This document shows positions 57,401 to 64,000 of a stretch of 64,000 bases of DNA, in pieces. The translations under genes and the position numbers were made by a program. The notes below the pieces were generated by a model that saw nothing but the letters and a program-made list of their open reading frames with translations, searched no databases and was not told the DNA's origin. The stretch comes from Telmatactis stephensoni (taxonomy: Eukaryota > Cnidaria > Anthozoa > Actiniaria > Isophelliidae): contig JALIZF010001885.1 of NCBI GenBank assembly GCA_029948255.1, positions 868,001 through 932,000 of the forward strand. The letters are read 5' to 3'. Every line of letters begins with the position of its first letter. Position 1 is the stretch's first letter.

Positions 57401-58905
57401 AAAATGTTTTGTTGTGGTTATTATCGCTGTATCTATCGTATTACGTTATCATGTTGTTGTTGTACCCCCACCATTGTTGCTGTTGTTGTTGTTGTTGTTG
57501 TTGTTGTGGGCGTAATCCTACTCCTGTATTAGGCCTAAATCCTCCTTCAGATAAAGCCAATGCAAACTACCGGTTCTCTTTTAAACTCCATTAAGCCCTG
57601 TCTACCTAGCATCCAGCCATTATGAGTCTGTGTAAACAGAATTATCGACTGGGCAGGTGGCCCAATATTATGGTAGGAAATACTATGCTATACTTGATCC
57701 ATTATTGACATAAGGGTTTGTTAATCCGAAGGAAAGAAAGAGGAAACGTGTCATACTAAGGTTACCAATAACAGACAAATTAACCCCAGGATGGTGGTGT
57801 TGGTAGGGCAAGGGGGAGTGTTATTTGATAAGTCTACATAATCCATTATTGACTTAAGGGTTTGTTAATCCAAAGGAAAGGAAAACGAAACGTGTCATAC
57901 TAAAGTTACCGCCAGGGTGGTGGTGTTGGTAGGGCAAGAGGGAGTTTTATTTGATAAGTCTACATGTGTGTCACACTAGAGTTACAAATAATGGACATAC
58001 AATATAGCCATTGACTATGTGTATAACTCGTTGGGTGAGTGTTTACTGGCAGGGATGAATTATTTGAGAAAACAGTTACTAACTGCAGACAAAAAGCCTT
58101 GCAATGAAAAGGAAACATGTTGGGCTAAGGTTATAAATAACTGACAAGGTTGGTCCAGGAAGTCTTTGGTCAGGGATGTCTTAAACACTTGGGGTGCTTG
58201 GGAGTTGGGGAAGTATTATTTGACTCTAAGTCTAACTATAGAAAAATAAGCTTTTTAAGGAAAAGGAAACATATCATCAGGATTTATTCTAGAAATTGGT
58301 CAGCGAGGCCCCAGTGAGTCCCCCTTCTGAAATTTTAGGGGACTCTTCTCATAAAAGGAGGACCAAGCCAAGGCAATATATCATGATTACATATGCAGAA
58401 TACAAACACTAGAAACAAACATAGAAGAGAAAGGCAATTGAGACAGCAAGAGGCTAATATCAGTCTTAGCTTATTGTCAGTGATTATTTGAATTTTTTTA
58501 TCTCAGAAAATAACTACTTATCCTTGGGCAAAATTGTGTGCACCCCAATTGACATGCCAATGTAAATTTTATGCATCATGTTTAATTCCAATAGTGGGAA
58601 ACCCACAAAGCTGCATTTTTAGAATAAACCCTGTATCATTCCAAGGTTATAATAACAAATATATATAGACCCACAAATATCAATGGTAATGGTCCTGTAG
58701 TAAGACGATAATCCCTTAGAAACCAGTGTGGAAGAGGAGCACAGCTAGTATCAGCTAATGAGGCTCTTAGAAGAAGGGGGGCAAAGGGGACAGGGTTTGG
58801 AAAGAGTTCCACCATGAACAATTATTATCTTTATCATTATAATAACTTTTTCTTACATTTTCTTTGAGCCTTTTTTAGTTGTCTTTTCTCGGTACAATCT
58901 CAAAT
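40842..58905 (-). CDS. CECR2-like (WHIM and coiled coil) gene running into a BCL9 HD1-containing last exon; 5' end beyond the window
   Basis: Eight exons chain with good splice sites and matching phases: 58905-58857, 55582-55535, 50093-50006, 49479-49414, 45450-45379, 44359-44228, 43112-42914 and 42488-40842. The first three give LRLYREKTTKKGSKK, WETVCTTSEEWDYIIKSLQ and NLHDYLQDELYPSIETLLK, matching the CECR2 region RMYKE...W-x-x-C-x-T-x-EEW...LYKLLSEDFLPEI just after its DDT/WHIM domain. The next four form a charged coiled coil. The last exon holds a Pygopus-binding HD1 (YVFSTALANRAAEAVQQGRV) as in BCL9/Legless, an HD3-like QFQLQQQYLKDRQQR, and a Q/P/S/G-rich tail. CECR2 partners ISWI remodellers; BCL9 links beta-catenin to Pygopus; both are nuclear. 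The frame set by the upstream exons is one base out of the HD1 frame, so this is either a fusion with an indel or two overlapping genes. No bromodomain is seen. Confidence 0.6.
42660..42792. mobile_element. MITE with CCTGCCACATAC ends, copy 1
   Basis: TTCACCTGCCACATTCATAC-AAAGGAATTAGAACAAGGCT and AGCCTCTTCTTAATTTCTTC-GTATGTGTGAAGTGAA are imperfect inverted repeats. Intronic in the CECR2/BCL9-like gene. Confidence 0.75.
42914..43112 (-). CDS. Coiled-coil/acidic exon: EQDELEQRIKEEIAKQESLI ... EEEGIGSDLDEDED
   Basis: 199 bp, acceptor TTACCCATAG, donor ATAG|GTAGGT, ends phase 1. It contains PRTRRRCVIIREQTKKKKEW, similar in style to the R-T-R-R-C basic patch of ISWI-partner proteins such as RSF1, then an acidic stretch. 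No bromodomain follows. Confidence 0.65.
43213..43300. repeat. (GGAGA)n pentanucleotide array 1
   Basis: Sixteen or so GGAGA/GAGAG units on the plus strand, flanked by GAAAAG-rich DNA; intronic in the CECR2/BCL9-like gene. Confidence 0.97.
43655..43765. repeat. (TTTG)n low-complexity tract
   Basis: TTTGTTTG and TTGTTTTGC repeats, intronic. Lys/Thr/Asn-rich minus-strand frame is an artefact. Confidence 0.85.
44228..44359 (-). CDS. Coiled-coil exon: EEEAEKQRRMENEHRKKGRR
   Basis: 132 bp, phase 0, acceptor ACTTTCAAG, donor GAG|GTAAAC. Resembles the charged helix before the bromodomain in CECR2 (KRELEEKVKAVEDRAKRRKL region). Confidence 0.62.
44868..45002. repeat. (GGAGA)n pentanucleotide array 2
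   Basis: About 26 perfect GGAGA units, same unit and orientation as array 1, in the neighbouring intron. Confidence 0.98.
45379..45450 (-). CDS. Coiled-coil exon: DLSKEEERDALIKQEEEVIE
   Basis: 72 bp, phase 0, acceptor GGTTTGTAG, donor CAG|GTACCA. Heptad-like Glu/Lys helix. Confidence 0.6.
47000..47850. repeat. 59/60-bp minisatellite, about 14 copies
   Basis: The unit runs CGTGCCGTTACCGTGTCACG, TCGGTGCCGTGTAATAAGCA, TTCAAAATTACTTGCGTCAA (60 bp). A 59-bp variant has GTGAATAAGTATTCAC, itself a palindrome, and is clustered at about 47285-47465. The array lies in the intron between exons 49479-49414 and 45450-45379. A 127-codon plus-strand frame with a 20-residue period (SRRCRVISIQNYLRQRAVTV) results from the 60-bp units. 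Confidence 0.95.
49138..49345. mobile_element. Palindromic MITE, GGGTGTTTACAT ends, copy 2
   Basis: GGGTGTTTACATGGCACTAG and CTAGTGCCATGTAAACACCC are perfect 20-bp inverted ends. The interior carries GCTATACATTTACTGCATTC and its complement. Better preserved than the copy at 27.9 kb. Confidence 0.9.
49414..49479 (-). CDS. Charged-linker exon: EHEKEKDVKNRKRKTKGNKS
   Basis: 66 bp, phase 0 on both sides, acceptor TTTTTCTTAG, donor AAG|GTACAT. Lys/Arg-rich, possible nuclear localisation. Confidence 0.6.
50006..50093 (-). CDS. CECR2-like exon: KNLHDYLQDELYPSIETLLK
   Basis: Acceptor GATGTCTAG, donor AAG|GTAATG, ends phase 0. Matches the L-Y-x-L-L-x-x-x-F-L-P-E-I block of CECR2. Confidence 0.7.
50165..50290. 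mobile_element. MITE with CCTGCCACATAC ends, copy 2
   Basis: TTTACCTGCCATATACAAAG and GAACGAGGCTACGTGC are mirrored by GCACGTAGCCTCGTCTTGAT and TTTTGTATGTGGCAAGTAAA. It lies 70 bp from the acceptor of exon 50093-50006. Confidence 0.85.
51561..51707. mobile_element. MITE with TAGAGTGCTCGCACT ends
   Basis: TAGAGTGCTCGCACTAAAT at 51561 and TTAAGTGCGAGCACTCTATA near 51690-51708 are inverted repeats; AT-rich centre without ORF. Confidence 0.85.
52115..52345. repeat. Degenerate tandem repeat, AACTCGGTTG units
   Basis: AACTCGGTTG(T/C)(T/C)TCG recurs every 35-45 bp with GCTATCTCAAACTCG spacers. Too diverged for a precise unit length. Confidence 0.7.
53930..54180. repeat. Degenerate repeat of GGTTCTAGTGTATTGACATTTT type
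   Basis: Phrases such as TTCTAGTGTTTTGACATTTT, TTTTAGTGTATTGACATTTT and ATTCTAGTGCACGT recur with GGAGATCGAGATA between them; another unit lies near 54590-54625. Diverged tandem array, intronic. The rest of 50300-55500 shows no supported exon. Confidence 0.55.
54228..54335. mobile_element. Small hairpin MITE
   Basis: CCTGGTTGTACGAAAGTGGG-TTAGCG and CGCTGACCCACTTTCGAACAAAAGGG are imperfect inverted ends around about 55 bp. Confidence 0.7.
55535..55582 (-). CDS. CECR2-like exon: WETVCTTSEEWDYIIK
   Basis: 48 bp between CCCCCTCTCTAG and AA|GTAAGT. The W-x-x-x-C-x-T-x-EEW pattern matches CECR2 and, more loosely, the WHIM2/WSD segment of RSF1 (WKCIVRNRNEL). Confidence 0.7.
57255..57345. repeat. 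Hairpin with GACCAGGTTCCGGGGAAA arms
   Basis: TTCAAGACCAGGTTCCGGGG-AAA at 57266 and TTTCCCCGGAACCTCGTCTTGAA at 57320-57343 are nearly perfect inverted repeats. Intronic. Confidence 0.8.
57474..57507. repeat. (TTG)n microsatellite
   Basis: About eleven TTG trinucleotides. Confidence 0.95.
57690..58265. repeat. Degenerate tandem repeat of about 135 bp, about four copies
   Basis: CCATTATTGACATAAGGGTT, GAAACGTGTCATACTAAGGT and GGTGGTGTTGGTAGGGCAAG recur in order at about 57700, 57840 and, increasingly diverged, 57970 and 58110. Located in the first visible intron of the CECR2/BCL9-like gene. Confidence 0.85.
58857..58905 (-). CDS. CECR2-like exon: LRLYREKTTKKGSKK
   Basis: 49 bp, acceptor TTTGTTCGCAG, donor AAAAT|GTAAGA. 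It reads (x)LRLYREKTTKKGSKK(I), resembling GTRMYKEDP just after YWYFYG in CECR2. Its two leftover bases join perfectly with the next exon's first base. Preceding exons (YWYFYG, DDT) were not found up to 64000. Confidence 0.6.
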
Positions 58906-58957
58906 CTGCGAACAAAAATGGAAACACAAAATTCCTTTTTAATCAATTGAATAACTT

Positions 58958-59122
58958 TTAAATGAAGGGTTCCTGTGAAAATTTACCTAAGTGACATTTT
59001 TTATTTCATTTTTTTCAATGGTATAAAATGATATCAAATTAACTTTCCTATGCTAAAATATCAATGTCTGGAAATCCATCAAAGTCACTTAGGTTGTTTT
59101 CACAGGGAGCCCTTCATTAATG
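58958..59122. mobile_element. Foldback MITE, ATGAAGGGTTCCTGTGAAAA ends
   Basis: ATGAAGGGTTCCTGTGAAAA-TTTACCTAAGTGAC and GTCACTTAGG-TTGTTTTCACAGGGAGCCCT-TCAT are inverted. A related pair, GGATGCCTATGAAAAATGGC and GCCATTTTCATGGGCATCC, follows at 59217-59342. Confidence 0.85.
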
Positions 59123-59454
59123 TAATTCATTTTATTGCATTACATGCACAGATGGATCCTATAAGGGAACACATAGGTCTCTTGTGAGATTTGTACTTTC
59201 CAAAAACTCCATCCAAAGGATGCCTATGAAAAATGGCCAAAGTGACTTGTTGTGCAAGTGTTAATATTTTACCATAGGAAAGTCAAGTAATATTATTTTG
59301 AACACTAATTTAGTCACTTAAGCCATTTTCATGGGCATCCATTCATATTGTTGTGGAGTCAAGAGGCATAGCCATATAGCAATTTGGAAATTCAGAAGAC
59401 AAAAAATCATGGTAAGTAAGAGAACAAAGAAAACAGAAAAAGCACAATATTTAA

Positions 59455-59700
59455 ATGCACTGTTACATACTGCAATTTTCTCTCCAACTAGTATCGCAAT
59501 GGCCTAGTGAAGCAAATTGCTGGAAACTTTCTGAAAAGGAGAATTTGGTTTTTTAATGGATGCAGCAACAGTAATTTTGCATGATGCAAAATATGTTATG
59601 TGTTGCTGACTGGTTTGTTCATCTTTCACAATAAGCCATTGCAAGACCAGTTCAAGAAAAAAATTGCAACATTTTTAACAGCTTCTTTAAGGCAAGAAAG
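59455..59700. repeat. Diverged relative of the 34757-35007 MITE
   Basis: ACTGTTACATACTGCAATTTTCTC matches the GCTGTTACACTGTGCAATTTTCTC end of the 34.8-kb element. The other end is unclear. Confidence 0.5.
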
Positions 59701-59984
59701 TTAGGATGCAAAAATGATTCAAGCAGTGTCCCTGTGTGCTAGTGACTCCCATCTCAGATTTACCATTCTGGGCATCTTAGACCTGGTTTTCATTAGTGAT
59801 GGAAGCAGAAGTGGAAGCAACATATGCAGACTCAGTGATGCACTGCTGATTGCCTTCTCTCGTAAAAGCCAACATCAAACCAAGTCTGTACAGATTTCAC
59901 TTCAAATAATTATTCTGCTTCTGCTATTTGTGAAAACCAAGCCGTAGGATCACACTGTGAAATGATTTATATCTATAGATTGAC

Positions 59985-60290
59985 AGGGTTCGTACTCCCA
60001 GAAAATTCAATAAATCCAGGAGTTTCAAGGAGGATTTTTGGATTATTTCAAGGAGTTTTCTAGGAGTTTTTCACTAGTTCACACAAGCAAAATACATTTG
60101 CATATGTTTGTACTGGCTAAGTTAAGGAATGTAAATGGAGCTTTTACGTGAACATATGTGTATAGTAAACATACACTTAATATTCGTTTTTGTTTTCCAG
60201 GAGTTCTCTAGGAATTAATTAAAAAATCCAGGACTTTCAAGGACTTTCCAGGAAGAAGATAAAAATCCAGGATTTTCCAGGAGGCGTATG
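59985..60290. repeat. Repeat with CCAGGACTTTCAAGGACTTT / CCAGGAG words
   Basis: AATCCAGGAGTTTCAAGGAG near 60012 and AATCCAGGACTTTCAAGGAC near 60227 mark the two ends of a dispersed element with GGGTTCGTACTCCC at its left edge. No ORF. Confidence 0.6.
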
Positions 60291-60347
60291 ATGGATTGAT
60301 ATATTTTTGTCTCTACCAATTTGAAAGAAATTAGACTCTACAAAATA

Positions 60348-60636
60348 TATATACACCTATTTAAAAAAAAACGTTGTCACAGTTCAAAACAACGATTGTC
60401 AAGCCAAGACTGAAATGATTGCTGGTTTTTACTGGTAACGTATTTAATCAAACTTGTTATCAATAGAATTGAGAATTGATATACTAACAAACATGTGAAA
60501 ATGCTCATATTTTTAATTTGTTCTAACAAAGAAGTCTGCTTTGAATACATGATCAATGTAAAATCAGCATTTAGGTCTTGGCTTGACGCTTGTTGCTTTG
60601 AACTGTGACAGCATTTTTGAAATAGGTGTATATTGA
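60348..60636. mobile_element. MITE with about 60-bp TIRs
   Basis: TATACACCTATTTAAAAAAA, GTTGTCACAGTTCAAA and GTCAAGCCAAGAC at 60350-60408 are mirrored by GTCTTGGCTTGAC, TTTGAACTGTGACAGC and GAAATAGGTGTATA at 60574-60633. AT-rich centre. The stretch 60640-63400 holds nothing I can support as a gene. Confidence 0.88.
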
Positions 60637-63410
60637 TATAACAACGTAATTGTTATGTGAAAAGGAAATTATGAAAATAATGACATGGAAAAAATCAATA
60701 TGCAATAATTGGATTTGCTACAAACTAATGTTATTGTTGATAAAGTTAATCTATTGTGTCTGAAAGAACTATGTCACAAAGCATCTGAAAGTCAGGAAGT
60801 TTCACGAAAATAATACCTTGCTCACTTATATTTATAATCCAGTCTCGCCAAAACTGGCTGGGTTAATTAATGGCACAATGAGCCACGATGCCTATAAGAT
60901 TAACTCTTCTTTAAGTTAGACAAATGCATTAGTTCTTTTTAACCAGAACAAGGAGAAAAATACCTCAAAATTATTCTTGACTAGTCTCTTTTACAAAACT
61001 ATTTTTGAGAAGAATGAAGTGCTCAATGATGTTGAAAGATGTTGCTTACTCATATATTCATACTTCAGTCATTAAAACATGTGACCTCCTCAATTCACGA
61101 TCTATAAATACCATGCCCTTGAACGAAGTGCAAAATATATAAATAGTTCACTGAACCATGTATTGAATATAATTATGGACTTTCTATTATTTGGAAAGTC
61201 CCAAAGTTATATTTATCATTTCAATACTGGAATGATCTTACTGAATCAAATACGTTTGACTGAATGTTACTTAGTTTATAATTCCTATTGCTTTCTGCAT
61301 TTTTTATCTTCCACTATATTTACAGTTATTATTAAACTCAAATGGACTAAAAGAAGCACATTTTGATGTATACAAAATAAAACCAGACCATTTAAAAACA
61401 TATTATCTATAAACTATATCAATAGTTTAAAGCAAACTATAATTATTGCAACAGTGTTCCCATCTCGTTTTAACATTTATCATAATAGCTGTAATTTCTC
61501 TTGAGTAAACAAATTAGGAATGAATATGTTATGTTTTTGCATTTACGCACCTAAATCTATCACCAAATACAGCTGTAATAAATATAATTTCTACAAAATA
61601 CTATGTATGGATTGTAATTGGCAATTTAACAGACAGTGTTCTTATAGAGATTGACTTACATCAAGTGACAGGCTAATGGTACATAATGTCCACAGAGTAT
61701 TTATCTTTTGCAAATCTAAAGCCAGATAAGTTTAAACAAAGAACTTTAAATCAAGAAGCTTTGAGTTATAAACAATCTAGAATCCTAAACATGTGATTAC
61801 AACAAGTTGGTCTACAGGGATTAGTCTCAGATTTTGAATTGTTGGTTAAGAGAGTTAGATTTCTAGTGTTATTGAACTTGAATGCTTAACATAATGTTTA
61901 CTATGAAATAATAAAATAAGGATGTCAGATAAGAATCTAAAAGTAACTAGGATTTTCTTATTCAGATAACAATTTGACCACTTCACATCTGATCCTTAGC
62001 CACTCCACATAAGATTAGTCCTACCAGGTATTGTAGATCTATAATCTGCAGCTTAACTGACAGTTTGATGTAGGAGCTCAACAGATTTACAAAATGGAAG
62101 CCTTTAGTATCATAAGACAAAAGGATAGCAAGGGTGAAGCCAAACAATCTTGTTTGTAACTAAAGACTTGTCTGTAGGTGACACACAGAAGAGAAAATAA
62201 ATATTCCAGGTAAATGCATTCTATGAACTATATGCAACAAGATTTAAGTACCAAATGAAAGGACTTAAGTGTGATAAATATGGGTGGAAATTGGGGTACA
62301 TACATTTGGATGTTGTGGCCTTCTTTTCTTGTTCAAAACTGACTCAAGATTCAGAAACACAGGGAAGATTGTAAAACATATGCAAAACATGCACATCACA
62401 TCAAACATTGATCACAAGTTATTGTCTACTAGGCATCTGACTTATAATTACCTCCTTCTGGTACCTGTACAAAAGGTTTTTATTTTATTTAAGACTTGTC
62501 AACATCTTAGTCAAACAATACAGAGACTCTTGGCCTATTGGTGGCTTCCAAAGAGGCCAAGTATAAACATTAATGCTAGCTTGGCAATACTGACAGTTGA
62601 TTGGCTGGTAAGTTTAGGGTTGTCACCTGCTTAATTGAGAAAGAGGGCCGTGATTGGTTAACCTGTCATAGCATACAACCCACAAGATTGAGATATATGC
62701 TAATAAGGTGGTTTTAATGCATGGTTGCCCACGGTGACAATAGTGCAACTCCTTATAGGGAACTAGAGTCAACAAAAGATAAAAGGCCCTGAACAACAAA
62801 AGGGTCACTGACCATGAAACATAATCACACTAAATAATTGTCACCTTTATCCTGTTAGAACAGGAAAATTTACGAACTTTCAGGATACAAATTCATGGAT
62901 AAACCTAAAACTTCACCTGTGAATTCTAATATGAGAGACTACTACTTTTGAAGTGCAAAATGTTTAGATAATAATCCCACTTGGAATTTTAGCTTTTACC
63001 AACTGAAAAAGTAAATAAACTATGTAAATAAAATTATGCTGGGGTTAAGAAAAAGAGAAAATGTGTTTGGAAGGTAAATTGTAAGGAGTAGGTTAAACAG
63101 TTTGTTTTTAAATCATTATTTTTTGGAAATGTCAAAAATTTAGAAAAAACAACAACTATATTTTTAGATTTGTAATTTTGTTTGTTTGTAATTTAGGAAA
63201 TCTATCTTAAAGATTAGAAATGGGCAACAGTCACAACTACGTTCAGAATTATAAATTATGAGTTATTTGATAAATTTTATGATATAGCACCTAAACATTG
63301 AGAATATATAATTTTAATACTTGATAATACTACCAAAAATAAATTTACTTGAAAATGGCATCAGCGATGCCTGAAACCACAATTTCATTGTGCTTCATTT
63401 TATCTTATAA

Positions 63411-63458
63411 ATAAATAAATGAATATTAAATGAATAAATAAATAAATAAATAAATAAC
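63411..63458. repeat. (AAAT)n tetranucleotide tract
   Basis: AAATAAATGAAT grading into AATAAATAAATA. Confidence 0.93.
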
Positions 63459-63679
63459 TTTATCCTCTAGTGTTACATATATATTTAAATCATTATAATC
63501 ATTGTCATCATAATCATCATCAGGTTTTTTCAATAGAATATAAAGTAGGCAGCCCCAAATGGGAAATAGCCTACACTAACTAAGTGGAGTTCTTGAAGGG
63601 AATGACCTCTTGTTACAAGTTGGCATAATTTTTCCAATTTATAGAATTAGTTGCTTCTTGAGACACTAGTAATTAACAA

Positions 63680-63760
63680 AATACATCAGGGTTTTTCTCC
63701 AGGTCCTCCAGTTTTCCTCCCTCCATCAAAAATGAACTGATGAGTTGATAGTATACATAG
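63680..63760 (+). mobile_element. SINE tail of a truncated copy
   Basis: GGGTTTTTCTCCAGGTCCTC, AGTTTTCCTCCCTCCATCAA and TGAGTTGATAGTATA match the tail of the complete copy that follows. The tRNA-like head is missing. Confidence 0.75.
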
Positions 63761-63965
63761 GGTGGCATGGTTGGCCGAGTGGTGAGAGCACACGCCTTTT
63801 ACCAATGTGGTCCAGGTTTGAGTCCCGGCTTGGGCAATCAGATCATAATTATGTGAATTGAGTTTGTTTGATGTGTTGTTCTCTACCATGCGACAAGGGT
63901 TTTTTTTCTCCAAGTTCTCCTGTTTTCCTCCCTCAGCAAAAATCAACATGTGAGTTGAGTGAGGT
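63761..63965 (+). mobile_element. tRNA-derived SINE
   Basis: Head: GGCATGGTTGGCCGAGTGGT (box A), CACACGCCTTTTACCAATGT, and box B GGTTTGAGTCCC. Tail: GGGTTTTTTTTCTCCAAGTT, CTCCTGTTTTCCTCCCTCAG and CATGTGAGTTGAGT. Same family head as 22545-22670. Confidence 0.82.
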
Positions 63966-64000
63966 ATATAAAATATTTAATGTAGAGGTAGTGAGTGTGA

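Noticed and set aside
62284..62634. 116-codon plus-strand ORF
   Set aside because: AT-rich stretch with no family features and no splice or homology support.

Overview
The window is animal nuclear DNA and most likely cnidarian (anthozoan, coral- or anemone-like). Evidence seen: AT-rich sequence, genes split by introns with GT/AG borders and frame-compatible phases, tRNA-derived SINEs, LINE remnants, many short inverted-repeat (MITE-like) elements and long microsatellites. The anthozoan assignment is inference; no species can be named from the sequence alone.

Layout. 0-5 kb: pentanucleotide and GAAA repeats, then a 5'-truncated LINE (R2/R4-type C-terminal zinc knuckle and endonuclease, minus strand) abutting a (TTA)n tract, then a MITE. 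5.8-8.2 kb: a two-exon class A GPCR (minus). 9.7-11.4 kb: the first two coding exons of a MICU1-like mitochondrial calcium-uptake regulator (plus); no EF-hand exons are visible. 15.5-23.8 kb: a near full-length six-exon ABCC4/MRP4-type transporter (minus) with two frame breaks in its last exon and introns full of SINEs and MITEs. 24.6 and 28.3-29.0 kb: broken extra copies of its first exon, the larger one inverted. 26.0-26.4 kb: a decayed LINE reverse-transcriptase fragment. 30.6-33.0 kb: a short tandem repeat with a small ORF, then a 1.4-kb foldback. 33.3-34.7 kb: an SLC32/VIAAT-like vesicular amino-acid transporter (plus). 35-39 kb: inverted-repeat elements. 40.8-58.9 kb: one chain of minus-strand exons whose 5' part resembles the WHIM/coiled-coil region of the ISWI partner CECR2 and whose long last exon encodes a Pygopus-binding BCL9 HD1 motif and a Q/P/S-rich tail. 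47.0-47.9 kb: a 59/60-bp minisatellite inside an intron of that chain. 57.7-64 kb: tandem repeats, foldbacks and SINEs.

The genes are not an operon or obvious pathway; each is a separate metazoan gene (signalling receptor, mitochondrial calcium control, drug/organic-anion export, neurotransmitter loading, chromatin/Wnt transcription). The most interesting point is the possible CECR2-like/BCL9-like composite gene, in which the two halves lie in reading frames offset by one base within the last exon. The second theme is mobile-element remodelling: exon duplication, a MICU1 exon ending directly at a repeat, nested MITEs, and a minisatellite whose unit resembles a local MITE core.
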